This document shows, in pieces, positions 54,087-64,000 of a stretch of 64,000 bases of DNA. The position numbers and the translations under genes are program-made. Origin of the DNA: Shimwellia blattae DSM 4481 = NBRC 105725 (GTDB lineage Bacteria; Pseudomonadota; Gammaproteobacteria; Enterobacterales; Enterobacteriaceae); the NCBI RefSeq assembly GCF_000262305.1, contig NC_017910.1, positions 372,001 through 436,000 of the forward strand, read 5' to 3'. The notes under the pieces are model-generated. The model saw nothing but the letters and a program-made list of their open reading frames with translations, had not been told where the DNA came from and ran no database searches. Numbering within the stretch: position 1 is the stretch's first letter; each line of letters starts with the position of its first letter.

Positions 54087-56771
54087 ATGACAGATGTAAC
54101 CGTAAAATCGCTGGCTGCAGAGATCCAGACTTCCGTGGACCGCCTGGTACAGCAGTTTGCTGACGCTGGCATCCAGAAGTCAGTGGATGACTCTGTAACC
54201 GCACAAGAGAAACAGACCTTACTGGCACACCTGAACCGTGAACACCACTCAGGGCCGGATAAGTTGACTTTGCAGCGCAAAACGCGCAGTACTTTAAGCA
54301 TTCCGGGTACCGGCGGGAAAAGTAAGTCGGTACAAATTGAAGTCCGCAAAAAACGCACCTTTGTAAAACGTGATCCGCAAGAAGCTGAACGCCTTGCTGC
54401 GGAAGAACAAGCGAAGCGTGAAGCGGAAGAGAAGGCCCAGCGTGAAGCAGAGGAAGCTGCTAAACGTCAGGCGCAGGAAAAAGCGCAACGTGAAGCTGAA
54501 GAGAAGGCCCAACGTGAAGCCGCTGAAAAAGCAAAACGTGAAGCTGCGGAAAAAAACAAAGTGAGCAATAAACAAACTGACGAAGTAAACCAGAACGCCA
54601 CCAGCGAGAAAGCGCGTCGCGAAGCCGAAGCCGCAGAGCTGAAGCGTAAGGCGGAAGAAGAAGCTCGTCGTAAGCTGGAAGAAGAAGCCCGCCGCGTTGC
54701 TGAAGAAGCGCGCCGCATGGCAGAAGAAAACTCAGCAACCTGGACTGAGACCAGCGACGTGACCGAAGAAGCCGGTGACTACCACGTGACCACTTCCCAG
54801 CACGCGCGCCAGGCGGAAGACGACAACGACCGTGAAGTTGAAGGTGGCCGTGGCCGTACCCGCAATACCAAAGCGCCGCGTCCGAAGAAGAGCAACAAAC
54901 ACGCTGAATCCAAAGCTGACCGTGAAGAAGCCCGTGCGGCAGTACGCGGCGGCAAAGGCGGCAAGCGTAAAGGCAGCGCACTGCAGCAGGGCTTCCAGAA
55001 GCCGGCGCAGGCTGTTAACCGTGACGTTGTGATTGGTGAAACCATCACCGTTGCCGAACTTGCCAACAAAATGGCGGTGAAAGGCTCCCAGGTCATCAAA
55101 GCGATGATGAAAATGGGCGCTATGGCCACCATCAACCAGGTTATCGACCAGGAAACGGCACAGCTGGTAGCGGAAGAGCTGGGTCACAAAGTGATTCTGC
55201 GCCGTGAAAACGAGCTGGAAGAAGCAGTAATGAGCGACCGTGATATGGGCGCTCAGGCTGAACCGCGTGCACCGGTTGTGACCATTATGGGCCACGTTGA
55301 CCACGGTAAAACCTCACTGCTGGACTACATCCGCTCCACGAAAGTCGCCTCTGGCGAAGCGGGCGGCATTACCCAGCATATCGGTGCGTACCACGTACAG
55401 ACCGACAACGGCATGATCACCTTCCTGGATACCCCGGGGCACGCCGCGTTTACCGCTATGCGTGCTCGTGGTGCTCAGGCGACCGATATCGTTGTGCTGG
55501 TTGTTGCCGCGGATGACGGCGTGATGCCGCAGACCATCGAAGCAATCCAGCACGCCAAAGCGGCGAAAGTGCCGGTTGTGGTTGCGGTGAACAAAATCGA
55601 TAAGCCAGAAGCGGATCCGGATCGGGTTAAAAACGAACTGGCCCAGTACGGCATCATCCCGGAAGAGTGGGGTGGCGATTGCCAGTTTGTTCACGTTTCT
55701 GCGAAAGCCGGGACCGGTATCGACGAACTGCTGGATGCCATCCTGCTGCAGTCCGAAGTTCTGGAGCTGAAAGCAGTACGCAGCGGCATGGCCAGCGGTG
55801 TTGTGATCGAATCCTTCCTGGACAAAGGCCGTGGCCCTGTTGCTACCGTGCTGGTTCGCGAAGGTACGCTGCATAAAGGCGATATCGTCCTGTGCGGTTT
55901 CGAATACGGCCGCGTTCGTGCGATGCGTAACGAACTGAACCAGGAAGTGACCGAGGCTGGCCCGTCTATCCCGGTTGAGATCCTGGGTATGTCTGGTGTT
56001 CCGGCTGCCGGTGACGAAGTGACCGTGGTCCGTGACGAGAAAAAAGCCCGTGAAGTGGCACTGTATCGTCAGGGTAAATTCCGCGAAGTGAAACTGGCGC
56101 GTCAGCAGAAAGCGAAACTGGAAAACATGTTCGCTAACATGACTGAAGGCGACGTTTCTGAAGTGAACATCGTGCTGAAGGCAGACGTTCAGGGTTCTGT
56201 AGAAGCCATCACCGATTCTCTGCTGAAACTGTCTACTGACGAAGTGAAAGTGAAGATTGTCGGCTCCGGCGTTGGTGGGATCACCGAAACCGATGCGACC
56301 CTGGCTGCCGCGTCCAACGCGATTCTGGTGGGCTTCAACGTGCGTGCTGATGCCTCTGCGCGCCGCGTGATTGAGGCGGAAAACCTCGACCTGCGTTATT
56401 ACTCCGTTATCTATAACCTGATTGACGAAGTAAAAGCCGCCATGAGCGGGATGCTGGCACCGGAATACAAACAGGAAATCATTGGTCTGGCTGAAGTGCG
56501 TGATGTATTTAAATCACCGAAATTCGGCGCGATTGCAGGCTGTATGGTTACCGAAGGCGTGGTTAAACGTCACAACCCGATCCGCGTACTGCGCGACAAC
56601 GTGGTTATCTACGAAGGCGAGCTGGAATCCCTGCGTCGCTTCAAAGATGACGTTAACGAAGTCCGTAACGGCATGGAATGTGGTATCGGCGTGAAGAACT
56701 ACAACGACGTTCGCACTGGCGATGTGATCGAAGTGTTCGAAGTTATCGAAGTTCAGCGCACCATTGCCTGA
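54087..56771 (+). CDS. infB: Translation initiation factor IF-2
   Basis: An 894-aa GTPase that positions fMet-tRNA on the 30S subunit. The N-terminal part is charged and repetitive (about 95-225; repeats of KREAEEKAQ type). The G domain starts near residue 395: G1 GHVDHGKT, G3 DTPGHAAF, G4 NKID. The C2 domain binding fMet ends the protein. An in-frame GTG at 54561 (codon 159, KVSN) corresponds to the internal start of IF2-beta in E. coli. A GGGGGGCC/..CCCCCC hairpin follows the gene. Confidence 0.98.
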   Translation: MTDVTVKSLAAEIQTSVDRLVQQFADAGIQKSVDDSVTAQEKQTLLAHLNREHHSGPDKLTLQRKTRSTLSIPGTGGKSKSVQIEVRKKRTFVKRDPQEAERLAAEEQAKREAEEKAQREAEEAAKRQAQEKAQREAEEKAQREAAEKAKREAAEKNKVSNKQTDEVNQNATSEKARREAEAAELKRKAEEEARRKLEEEARRVAEEARRMAEENSATWTETSDVTEEAGDYHVTTSQHARQAEDDNDREVEGGRGRTRNTKAPRPKKSNKHAESKADREEARAAVRGGKGGKRKGSALQQGFQKPAQAVNRDVVIGETITVAELANKMAVKGSQVIKAMMKMGAMATINQVIDQETAQLVAEELGHKVILRRENELEEAVMSDRDMGAQAEPRAPVVTIMGHVDHGKTSLLDYIRSTKVASGEAGGITQHIGAYHVQTDNGMITFLDTPGHAAFTAMRARGAQATDIVVLVVAADDGVMPQTIEAIQHAKAAKVPVVVAVNKIDKPEADPDRVKNELAQYGIIPEEWGGDCQFVHVSAKAGTGIDELLDAILLQSEVLELKAVRSGMASGVVIESFLDKGRGPVATVLVREGTLHKGDIVLCGFEYGRVRAMRNELNQEVTEAGPSIPVEILGMSGVPAAGDEVTVVRDEKKAREVALYRQGKFREVKLARQQKAKLENMFANMTEGDVSEVNIVLKADVQGSVEAITDSLLKLSTDEVKVKIVGSGVGGITETDATLAAASNAILVGFNVRADASARRVIEAENLDLRYYSVIYNLIDEVKAAMSGMLAPEYKQEIIGLAEVRDVFKSPKFGAIAGCMVTEGVVKRHNPIRVLRDNVVIYEGELESLRRFKDDVNEVRNGMECGIGVKNYNDVRTGDVIEVFEVIEVQRTIA

Positions 56772-56837
56772 TATTAGCTAACATTGCTAAATCATAAGGG
56801 GGGCCATGTGCCCCCCTGTTAGTCTGGAGAAGATATT

Positions 56838-57239
56838 ATGGCGAAAGAATTTGGCCGCCCGCAGCGTGTGGCGCAGGAAATGCAGAAGGAAATCGCAATC
56901 ATCCTGCAGCGTGAAATTAAAGATCCTCGCCTGGGGCTGATGACTACCGTGTCCGGCGTTGAGGTTTCCCGGGATCTGGCCTACGCAAAAGTGTTTGTTA
57001 CCTTCCTGAACGATAACGACGAAAATGCAGTTAAACAGGGTCTGAAGGCGCTGCAGGATGCCTCCGGGTTTATCCGCTCCCTGCTCGGGAAAGCTATGCG
57101 CCTGCGTATTGTGCCGGAGCTGACCTTTTTCTACGACAACTCCCTCGTCGAAGGGATGCGGATGTCAAACCTGGTCAGCAGTGTGGTTAAGCATGACGAA
57201 GAGCGCCGTGTAAACCCGGACGACAGCAAGGAGGACTGA
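56838..57239 (+). CDS. rbfA: 30S ribosome-binding factor RbfA
   Basis: A 133-aa KH-like cold-shock protein needed for 16S 5'-end maturation. It starts [46 protein letters not shown] and [14 protein letters not shown] are the family blocks. Its stop overlaps the truB start by one base (TGATG). Confidence 0.97.
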   Translation: MAKEFGRPQRVAQEMQKEIAIILQREIKDPRLGLMTTVSGVEVSRDLAYAKVFVTFLNDNDENAVKQGLKALQDASGFIRSLLGKAMRLRIVPELTFFYDNSLVEGMRMSNLVSSVVKHDEERRVNPDDSKED

Positions 57240-58183
57240 TGAGTCGTCCTCGTCGTCGCGGTCGCGATATCCACGGCGTGCTGTTACTGGACAAGCACCA
57301 GGGCGCCTCTTCCAATGATGTCCTGCAAAAAGTAAAACGTATTTATAACGCTAACCGGGCCGGGCACACCGGGGCGCTGGATCCGCTGGCTACCGGCATG
57401 TTGCCGATTTGCCTCGGTGAAGCCACCAAGTTTTCCCGCTATCTGCTGGATTCCGACAAGCGCTACCGGGTGGTGGCTAAGCTGGGCCAGCGCACGGACA
57501 CCTCCGATGCGGACGGCCAGATAGTTGAAGAGCGCCCGGTGGCGTTCAGCGAACAGCAACTGGCTGAGGCACTGGACAGTTTCCGTGGCGACACCATGCA
57601 GGTGCCCTCCATGTTTTCGGCGCTGAAATATCAGGGCCGGAAACTGTATGAATATGCCCGCGAAGGCATTGAAGTCCCCCGGGAGGCCCGCCCGATCACG
57701 GTGTATGAGCTGCTCTTTATCCGCCACGAAGGGGATGAGCTGGAGCTGGAAATTCACTGCTCCAAAGGCACTTATATTCGCTCAATTATTGATGATCTTG
57801 GCGAGAAGCTGGGCTGCGGCGCGCATGTTATCTATTTGCGCCGTCTGGCCGTCAGCAAATACCCGGTTGAGCGGATGGTCACCCTTGAGCAACTGACCGC
57901 ACTGGTTGAGCAGGCACAGGCCCGGGGGATCCCGGAAGCCGAGTTACTGGATCCCCTGCTGATGCCGATGGACAGCCCGGCGGCAGATTTTCCGGCGGTC
58001 AATATTCCGCCAGCCAGTGCCGCATACTTTAAAAATGGCCAGCCGGTGCGTGCGGCCGGTGCACCGGAAGAGGGCCTGGTTCGGGTCACCGAAGGTGACG
58101 GGCAGGTGTTTATCGGCATGGGCGAAATTGACGATCAGGGCCGGGTTGCCCCCCGGCGGCTGGTGGTTGAATACCCGGCGTAA
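57239..58183 (+). CDS. truB: tRNA pseudouridine-55 synthase TruB
   Basis: A 314-aa enzyme making psi55 in the T loop of tRNAs. The catalytic Asp is D48 in [17 protein letters not shown]. The [21 protein letters not shown] and [18 protein letters not shown] blocks are conserved, and there is a C-terminal PUA-like domain (about 255-314). Coupled to rbfA; rpsO follows with its own promoter. Confidence 0.97.
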   Translation: MSRPRRRGRDIHGVLLLDKHQGASSNDVLQKVKRIYNANRAGHTGALDPLATGMLPICLGEATKFSRYLLDSDKRYRVVAKLGQRTDTSDADGQIVEERPVAFSEQQLAEALDSFRGDTMQVPSMFSALKYQGRKLYEYAREGIEVPREARPITVYELLFIRHEGDELELEIHCSKGTYIRSIIDDLGEKLGCGAHVIYLRRLAVSKYPVERMVTLEQLTALVEQAQARGIPEAELLDPLLMPMDSPAADFPAVNIPPASAAYFKNGQPVRAAGAPEEGLVRVTEGDGQVFIGMGEIDDQGRVAPRRLVVEYPA

Positions 58184-58195
58184 CGGGTGGCTATC

Positions 58196-58224
58196 TTGCG
58201 ATAACAGGCCGCGACAGGTAGAAT
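58196..58224 (+). promoter_or_regulatory. rpsO promoter
   Basis: TTGCGA (58196-58201), 17-bp spacer and TAGAAT (58219-58224). The leader of about 70 nt before rpsO is where E. coli S15 binds a pseudoknot to repress itself; I did not fold it. Confidence 0.75.
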
Positions 58225-58251
58225 GTCCCGGCTTTATATTGGGGTAGCTGA

Positions 58252-58569
<318 letters not shown>

Positions 58570-58585
58570 TTCTGGCGAGTTTCTG

Positions 58586-58617
58586 AAAAAGGGGCCTTTT
58601 CAAAAGGCCCCTTTTTT
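58586..58617 (+). terminator. rpsO terminator
   Basis: AAAAAGGGGCCTTTT-C-AAAAGGCCCCTTTTTT: long GC/AT stem with T-run. It also reads as a terminator on the minus strand. Confidence 0.92.
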
Positions 58618-58828
58618 CAACCAAACGGCAGCAATTTGCTACAAACTCATGTATTGTTGCCAGGTATGGATCTCCATTGCAGAGGTTCGCGCGGCTATTG
58701 AGAACGTTTTTCCGCACCGGTACGGGCGGGACAGGGTTGTCATTAGTCGCGAGGATGCAACGGAGAGTGAATCTCATGGGCTGGCGCTCAGTAGCGTTAA
58801 GCCGATTTTTATATAAAGGAAATTTACT

Positions 58829-60961
58829 TTGCTGAATCCTATCGTGCGTAAATTCCAGTATGGTCAGCACACTGTGACCCTGGAAACCGGGATGATGGCT
58901 CGCCAGGCGAGCGCCGCCGTAATGGTGAGCATGGACGACACCGCGGTATTTGTGACCGTTGTTGGCCAGAAAAAAGCCAAACCAGGCCAGGACTTCTTCC
59001 CGCTGACTGTTAACTATCAGGAGCGTACTTACGCTGCTGGCCGTATTCCGGGGAGCTTCTTCCGCCGTGAAGGCCGCCCGAGCGAAGGCGAAACCCTGAT
59101 CGCGCGTCTGATTGACCGCCCGGTTCGTCCGCTGTTCCCGGAAGGCTTCGTGAACGAAGTTCAGGTTATCGCGACCGTGGTTTCTGTAAACCCGCAGGTT
59201 AACCCGGATATCGTGGCGATGATCGGTGCCTCTGCGGCCTTGTCCCTGTCTGGTATTCCGTTTAACGGCCCGATTGGTGCAGCCCGCGTGGGTTACATTA
59301 ACGATCAGTACGTACTGAACCCGACTGCCGACGAGCTGAAAACCAGCAAACTGGATCTGGTGGTTGCCGGTACTGACAGCGCCGTGCTGATGGTTGAATC
59401 TGAAGCCGATCTGCTGAGCGAAGACCAGATGCTGGGCGCCGTGGTATTTGGCCACGACCAGCAGCAGGTGGTTATCGAAAACATCAAAGCGCTGGTAAAC
59501 GAAGCGGGCAAACCGCGCTGGGACTGGCAGCCGGAAGCGGTAAACGAAGCGCTGAACGCGCGCGTGGGCGCCCTGGCTGAATCCCGTCTGAGCGATGCTT
59601 ACCGCATCACCGACAAGCAGGAGCGCTATGCTCAGGTTGATCTGATCAAATCTGAAGTTATCGCTACCCTGAAAGCCGAAGACGAAACCCTGGACGAAAA
59701 CGAACTGGGTGAAATTCTGCACGCTATCGAGAAAAACGTAGTGCGTAGCCGCGTACTGGCCGGTGAGCCGCGTATCGATGGCCGCGAAAAAGATATGATC
59801 CGTGCTCTGGACGTGCGCACCGGCGTACTGCCGCGTACTCACGGTTCTGCCCTGTTCACCCGTGGTGAAACTCAGGCCCTGGTGACTGCTACCCTGGGCA
59901 CCGCCCGTGACGCGCAGACCCTGGATGAGCTGATGGGCGAACGTACCGACACGTTCCTGTTCCATTACAATTTCCCTCCGTACTCTGTGGGCGAAACCGG
60001 TATGGTTGGCTCCCCGAAACGTCGTGAAATCGGCCACGGTCGTCTGGCAAAACGCGGTGTTCTGGCCGTGATGCCGACTATGGACGAATTCCCGTACACA
60101 GTACGTGTGGTGTCTGAAATCACCGAATCTAACGGCTCTTCTTCCATGGCGTCCGTATGTGGTGCCTCTCTGGCGCTGATGGATGCCGGTGTACCGGTGA
60201 AAGCCGCCGTTGCGGGTATCGCAATGGGCCTGGTGAAAGAAGGCGACAACTTTGTTGTGCTGTCTGACATCCTGGGCGACGAAGACCACCTGGGCGATAT
60301 GGACTTTAAAGTAGCCGGTTCCCGCGACGGTATTACTGCTCTGCAGATGGATATCAAAATCGAAGGGATCACCCGCGAAATCATGCAGGTTGCGCTGAAT
60401 CAGGCCAAAGGTGCCCGTCTGCACATCCTGGGCGTGATGGAGCAGGCTATCAACGCACCGCGTGGGGATATCTCCCAGTTCGCGCCGCGTATCCATACCA
60501 TCAAGATCAACCCGGACAAGATCAAAGACGTTATCGGTAAGGGCGGTTCTGTTATCCGTGCTCTGACGGAAGAGACCGGCACCACTATCGAAATCGAAGA
60601 CGACGGTACTGTTAAGATCGCAGCAACCGACGGCGAGAAAGCCAAAAACGCCATCCGCCGTATTGAAGAGATCACCGCAGAGATCGAAGTTGGCCGTATC
60701 TACAATGGTAAAGTGACCCGTATCGTTGACTTTGGCGCGTTTGTTGCCATCGGCGGCGGTAAAGAAGGTCTGGTACATATTTCTCAGATTGCTGACAAGC
60801 GCGTTGAGAAAGTGACCGATTACCTGCACATGGGCCAGGAAGTTCCGGTTAAAGTGCTGGAAGTGGACCGCCAGGGGCGCGTTCGCCTGAGCATGAAAGA
60901 AGCCGTAGAACAGACTCCGGCTGGTGAGGCTGCGGCTCCTGCTGCACCGGCTGCAGAGTAA
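58829..60961 (+). CDS. pnp: Polynucleotide phosphorylase
   Basis: A 710-aa phosphorolytic 3'-5' exoribonuclease and degradosome partner. Two RNase PH domains flank a helical linker. The second PH domain has the catalytic Asp pair in [20 protein letters not shown] (about 550-610, [15 protein letters not shown]) and S1 (about 620-690) domains follow, then an Ala/Pro-rich tail. The initiator is TTG, preceded by AAAGGAAAT. The 210-nt leader behind the rpsO terminator corresponds to the RNase III-processed, PNPase-autoregulated leader of E. coli. Confidence 0.98.
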   Translation: MLNPIVRKFQYGQHTVTLETGMMARQASAAVMVSMDDTAVFVTVVGQKKAKPGQDFFPLTVNYQERTYAAGRIPGSFFRREGRPSEGETLIARLIDRPVRPLFPEGFVNEVQVIATVVSVNPQVNPDIVAMIGASAALSLSGIPFNGPIGAARVGYINDQYVLNPTADELKTSKLDLVVAGTDSAVLMVESEADLLSEDQMLGAVVFGHDQQQVVIENIKALVNEAGKPRWDWQPEAVNEALNARVGALAESRLSDAYRITDKQERYAQVDLIKSEVIATLKAEDETLDENELGEILHAIEKNVVRSRVLAGEPRIDGREKDMIRALDVRTGVLPRTHGSALFTRGETQALVTATLGTARDAQTLDELMGERTDTFLFHYNFPPYSVGETGMVGSPKRREIGHGRLAKRGVLAVMPTMDEFPYTVRVVSEITESNGSSSMASVCGASLALMDAGVPVKAAVAGIAMGLVKEGDNFVVLSDILGDEDHLGDMDFKVAGSRDGITALQMDIKIEGITREIMQVALNQAKGARLHILGVMEQAINAPRGDISQFAPRIHTIKINPDKIKDVIGKGGSVIRALTEETGTTIEIEDDGTVKIAATDGEKAKNAIRRIEEITAEIEVGRIYNGKVTRIVDFGAFVAIGGGKEGLVHISQIADKRVEKVTDYLHMGQEVPVKVLEVDRQGRVRLSMKEAVEQTPAGEAAAPAAPAAE

Positions 60962-60974
60962 GCCCTGCCGTTTC

Positions 60975-61007
60975 AGCTCTCCACGCCTGGCGTGGGGAGC
61001 TGTTTAT
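60975..61007 (+). terminator. Hairpin after pnp
   Basis: AGCTCTCCACGC-CTG-GCGTGGGGAGCT followed by GTTTATTA. Strong stem but an interrupted T-run, so partial read-through to nlpI is likely. Confidence 0.7.
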
Positions 61008-61081
61008 TACGGGGCAGGATGCTCCGTATTACAACCGGGGGACCAGGACGTTCATCCAATTGTTGTCTTCGGGAGTGGGAA

Positions 61082-61969
61082 ATGAAGCCTTTTTTGCGCT
61101 GGTGTTTTGTTGCGACAGCTATCACGCTTGCCGGCTGCAGCAACCACTCTTCCTGGCGTAAGAATGAAGTCCTCGCGGTGCCATTACAACCGACACTGCA
61201 GCAGGAAGTGATTCTGGCGCGCATGGAGCAGATACTTGCCAGTCGGGCTTTAACCGATGACGAACGCGCACAGCTTTTATATGAGCGCGGAGTGTTGTAT
61301 GATAGCCTCGGTCTACGGGCACTGGCGCGAAATGATTTTTCACAAGCGCTGGCTATCCGACCGGATATGCCTGAAGTATTCAATTACTTAGGCATTTACT
61401 TAACGCAGGCGGGCAATTTTGATGCCGCCTATGAAGCGTTTGATTCTGTACTTGAGCTTGATCCAACTTACAATTATGCGCATTTGAATCGCGGTATCGC
61501 CCTCTACTACGGCGGTCGTTACCGGTTAGCGCAAGATGATCTGCTGGCGTTTTATCAAGACGATCCCAATGATCCATTCCGCAGCCTGTGGCTTTACGTT
61601 GTAGAACGTAAGCTGGATGAGAAGCAGGCGAAAGCGTCTTTGCGTACCCGGTTGACGAAATCGGACAAAGCGCAATGGGGATGGAACATTGTTGAATTCT
61701 ACCTGGGCGACATGAGTGAGCAATCACTGATGGAACGTCTCAAGGCGGATGCTACGGATAACACCTCGCTCGCTGAGCATCTCAGTGAAACCAACTTCTA
61801 TTTAGGTAAGTACTACCTAAGTCTGGGGGATAAGGACAGCGCTTCGGCACTGTTCAAACTGGCGGTTGCTAACAACGTTCATAACTTTGTTGAGCACCGA
61901 TATGCATTGTTGGAATTAGCGCTCCTGGGCCAGGAGCAAGATGACCTGGCAGAATCGGACCAGCAATAG
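61082..61969 (+). CDS. nlpI: Outer-membrane TPR lipoprotein NlpI
   Basis: A 295-aa lipoprotein. The signal peptide ends in the lipobox LAGC with Cys19 lipidated. The TPR array follows ([55 protein letters not shown] units; conserved C-terminal helical repeats). In E. coli it is the adaptor for Prc degradation of MepS and scaffolds PG hydrolases. The start at 61082 gives the proper signal sequence; the open frame extends 30 codons upstream. Between pnp and deaD, as in relatives. Confidence 0.97.
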   Translation: MKPFLRWCFVATAITLAGCSNHSSWRKNEVLAVPLQPTLQQEVILARMEQILASRALTDDERAQLLYERGVLYDSLGLRALARNDFSQALAIRPDMPEVFNYLGIYLTQAGNFDAAYEAFDSVLELDPTYNYAHLNRGIALYYGGRYRLAQDDLLAFYQDDPNDPFRSLWLYVVERKLDEKQAKASLRTRLTKSDKAQWGWNIVEFYLGDMSEQSLMERLKADATDNTSLAEHLSETNFYLGKYYLSLGDKDSASALFKLAVANNVHNFVEHRYALLELALLGQEQDDLAESDQQ

Positions 61970-62073
61970 CTGACGAACACACATCAGCCCATTTTTTTTA
62001 TTGCCATCACCTTCGCGGGTGAGGGCGTTGTTGTTCGTTAATACACCTACTTTGAGCCGGTTCACACTTTTCA
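61970..62073 (+). other. nlpI-yrbN/deaD intergenic leader
   Basis: Untranslated stretch rich in T near 61985-62000 (CCCATTTTTTTTATTG) with a TCACCTTCGCGGGTGA hairpin at about 62007-62022. In E. coli, deaD has a long cold-inducible leader in this place. No clear promoter was identified. Confidence 0.4.
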
Positions 62074-62154
62074 ATGAAAATTGCAGATCATTTTCACGAT
62101 GAGTTATGTAGACTGGCCGCCAATAATTTTGAGGCACACGTACTACATGGCTGA
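62074..62154 (+). CDS. yrbN: Small protein YrbN, overlapping the deaD start
   Basis: A 26-codon frame, ATG to TGA, reading [20 protein letters not shown] then AHVLHG. It agrees with E. coli YrbN, a small protein shown to be translated just upstream of deaD. Its last 8 nt overlap the deaD ATG (CATGGCTGA), suggesting translational coupling. Function unknown. Confidence 0.8.
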   Translation: MKIADHFHDELCRLAANNFEAHVLHG

Positions 62155-64000
62155 ATTCGAAACCACTTTTTCAGATCTGGGCCTGAAGGCTCCTATCCTT
62201 GAAGCCCTTAACGATCTGGGTTACGAAAAACCATCTCCAATCCAGGCAGAGTGTATTCCACATCTGCTTAATGGCCGCGACGTGCTGGGTATGGCCCAGA
62301 CCGGTAGCGGTAAAACTGCAGCCTTCTCTTTACCGCTGCTGAACAACCTTGATCCTGAGCTGAAAGCACCGCAGATCCTGGTGCTGGCCCCGACCCGCGA
62401 ACTGGCGGTTCAGGTGGCTGAAGCCATGACGGATTTCTCTAAACATATGCGTGGCGTAAACGTAGTGGCCCTGTATGGCGGCCAGCGTTATGACGTGCAG
62501 TTACGCGCCCTGCGCCAGGGGCCGCAGATTGTGGTAGGTACGCCTGGCCGTCTGCTGGATCACCTGAAACGTGGCACCCTGAACCTCTCCAGCCTGCATG
62601 GCCTGGTGCTGGATGAAGCAGACGAAATGCTGCGCATGGGCTTTATTGAAGACGTTGAAACCATCATGGCGCAGATCCCGGCTGAACATCAGACCGCGCT
62701 GTTCTCTGCCACCATGCCGGAAGCGATTCGCCGTATTACCCGCCGCTTTATGCAGGATCCGCAGGAAGTGCGTATCCAGTCCAGCGTAACCACCCGCCCG
62801 GACATCAGCCAGAGCTACTGGACTGCATGGGGCATGCGCAAGAACGAAGCCCTGGTACGCTTCCTGGAAGCGGAAGATTTTGATGCGGCGATTATCTTCG
62901 TGCGCACCAAAAACGCGACCCTGGAAGTGGCAGAAGCCCTGGAGCGCAGTGGCTATAACTCTGCCGCGCTGAACGGCGACATGAACCAGGCACTGCGTGA
63001 GCAGACGCTGGAACGCCTGAAAGATGGCCGCCTGGATATTCTGATCGCCACCGACGTTGCGGCCCGTGGCCTGGACGTTGAGCGTATCAGCCTGGTAGTG
63101 AACTACGATATCCCGATGGATGCTGAATCTTACGTTCACCGTATCGGCCGTACCGGTCGTGCGGGCCGTGCGGGCCGTGCGCTGCTGTTCGTTGAAAACC
63201 GCGAACGCCGCCTGCTGCGCAACATTGAACGCACCATGAAGCTGACCATCCCTGAAGTGGAGCTGCCGAACGCAGAACTGCTGGGCAAACGTCGTCTGGA
63301 AAAATTCGCCGCTAAAGTCCAGCAGCAGCTGGAAAGCAGCGATCTGGATCAGTACCGTGCGCTGCTGGCAAAACTGCAGCCGGAAGCGGAAGGTGAGCTG
63401 GATGTTGAAACCCTGGCCGCAGCGCTGCTGAAAATGGCCCAGGGCGAACGCCCGCTGATCCTGCCGCCGGATGCGCCGATGCGCCCGCGTCGCGAATTCC
63501 GTGAGCGTGATGATCGCCGTGGCGACCGTAACGATCGTGGTGACCGTGGCGAGCGCGGTGATCGTCCGCGCCGTGAACGTCGCGACGTTGGCGATATGCA
63601 GCTGTACCGCATTGAAGTGGGCCGTGATGACGGTGTTGAAGTGCGCCATATCGTGGGTGCAATTGCCAACGAAGGCGATATCAGCAGCCGCTATATCGGT
63701 AACATCAAACTGTTTGGTACGCACTCCACCATTGAGCTGCCGAAAGGGATGCCGGGCGATGTGCTGCAGCACTTTACCCGTACCCGCATTCTGAACAAGC
63801 CGATGAACATGCAGTTAATCGGTGATGCTCAGCCGCGCCCGGATCGTGGTGGCCGTAGCTTCGGTGGTGAGCGCCGCGAAGGTGGCCGTCGTGACGGTGG
63901 TCGTGGTTTTGGCGGTGAGCGCCGTGAAGGTGGCCGTGGTGATGGTCGTCGTTTCAGCGGCGAGCGTCGTGACGGTAACCGCGGCCCGCGCCGTGATGAC
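62147..64000 (+). CDS. deaD: DEAD-box RNA helicase DeaD/CsdA, truncated by the window end
   Basis: 618 codons to the window edge without a stop; the E. coli protein has 629 residues, so only about 10 are missing. Q motif and Walker [13 protein letters not shown] box [17 protein letters not shown] (LFSATMPEA), and helicase motifs [15 protein letters not shown] and [14 protein letters not shown]. The C-terminal dimerisation and RNA-binding regions end in an Arg/Gly/Asp-rich repeat (RGDR- and [13 protein letters not shown], about 450-480 and 565-618). A cold-shock helicase for ribosome assembly and degradosome function. Confidence 0.97.
   Translation, partial: MAEFETTFSDLGLKAPILEALNDLGYEKPSPIQAECIPHLLNGRDVLGMAQTGSGKTAAFSLPLLNNLDPELKAPQILVLAPTRELAVQVAEAMTDFSKHMRGVNVVALYGGQRYDVQLRALRQGPQIVVGTPGRLLDHLKRGTLNLSSLHGLVLDEADEMLRMGFIEDVETIMAQIPAEHQTALFSATMPEAIRRITRRFMQDPQEVRIQSSVTTRPDISQSYWTAWGMRKNEALVRFLEAEDFDAAIIFVRTKNATLEVAEALERSGYNSAALNGDMNQALREQTLERLKDGRLDILIATDVAARGLDVERISLVVNYDIPMDAESYVHRIGRTGRAGRAGRALLFVENRERRLLRNIERTMKLTIPEVELPNAELLGKRRLEKFAAKVQQQLESSDLDQYRALLAKLQPEAEGELDVETLAAALLKMAQGERPLILPPDAPMRPRREFRERDDRRGDRNDRGDRGERGDRPRRERRDVGDMQLYRIEVGRDDGVEVRHIVGAIANEGDISSRYIGNIKLFGTHSTIELPKGMPGDVLQHFTRTRILNKPMNMQLIGDAQPRPDRGGRSFGGERREGGRRDGGRGFGGERREGGRGDGRRFSGERRDGNRGPRRDD

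Noticed and set aside
54370..54760. Tandem repeat in the infB N-terminal region as a mobile or satellite repeat
   Set aside because: The [13 protein letters not shown] repetition is the normal charged N-terminal region of enterobacterial IF-2.
56797..56818. GGGGGGCC-ATGT-GCCCCCC hairpin between infB and rbfA as a terminator
   Set aside because: Strong stem but no T-run, and rbfA continues 20 nt later in the same operon; more likely an mRNA processing or stabilising hairpin.
58620..58828. Possible SraG/PsrO sRNA opposite the pnp leader
   Set aside because: E. coli encodes SraG in the rpsO-pnp gap, but I could not recognise its sequence or a promoter on the minus strand here.
63860..63999. 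GGTGAGCGCCGCGAAGG-type repeats at the window end as a CRISPR-like or satellite array
   Set aside because: They are codon-level repeats of the RG-rich C-terminus of DeaD, in frame.

Overview
The window is a chromosomal segment of a gamma-proteobacterium of the Enterobacteriaceae. Nearly every protein aligns by eye, residue for residue over long stretches, with its Escherichia coli counterpart. The gene order follows the E. coli zapE-rplM-rpsI ... nlpI-deaD block (about 69-73 min on the K-12 map). The genus cannot be fixed from the sequence alone. There is no rRNA, CRISPR array, transposase, integrase or prophage.

Layout. 1-3.4 kb: 3' part of zapE, ribosomal operon rplM-rpsI, stringent-starvation operon sspA-sspB. 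3.4-9.3 kb: glutamate synthase gltB-gltD (minus strand), followed by a 670-bp control region with a clear CRP site. 10-15 kb: yhcC, the anaerobic sensor kinase arcB with the antisense-oriented sRNA arcZ at its 3' end, elbB and mtgA. 14.9-23 kb (minus): PTS-Ntr/sigma-54 genes (npr, rapZ, ptsN, hpf, rpoN), then LPS transport and KDO synthesis (lptB, lptA, lptC, kdsC, kdsD) and yrbG. 23.3-28 kb (plus): phospholipid-trafficking operon mlaFEDCB, ibaG, murA. 28-32.8 kb: sfsB, ispB, rplU-rpmA-yhbE-obgE. 32.8-36 kb (minus): dacB-basR-basS, a PmrAB-type two-component system transcribed behind PBP4. 36-42.3 kb: greA (with sigma-E promoter and GraL-like attenuator), yhbY, rlmE, ftsH, folP, glmM.

Accessory stretches lie between core genes. 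42.3-46.0 kb holds a DcuC-family carrier, isoaspartyl dipeptidase iadA and a divergent HypT-like LysR regulator, between glmM and secG. 46.7-50.1 kb, between leuU (tRNA-Leu) and argG, holds a gamma-resorcylate-decarboxylase-type amidohydrolase, a membrane-anchored AraC-type regulator and a small exported protein (DUF6448-like). An 18-bp perfect copy of the leuU 3' end, including CCA, lies just upstream of metY (51734-51751). This accessory stretch plus argG is therefore bracketed by tRNA-end direct repeats.

51.5-64 kb is the classical metY-rimP-nusA-infB-rbfA-truB-rpsO-pnp-nlpI-(yrbN)-deaD expression cluster; deaD runs off the right edge. Compared with K-12 as I remember it, the nan operon and gltF (between sspB and gltD), yrbL (between mtgA and npr) and yhbX (leuU-argG) are absent. 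The most interesting parts are the two accessory cassettes, the tRNA-end repeat and the dacB-basRS operon. I found no wholly unknown multi-gene system.
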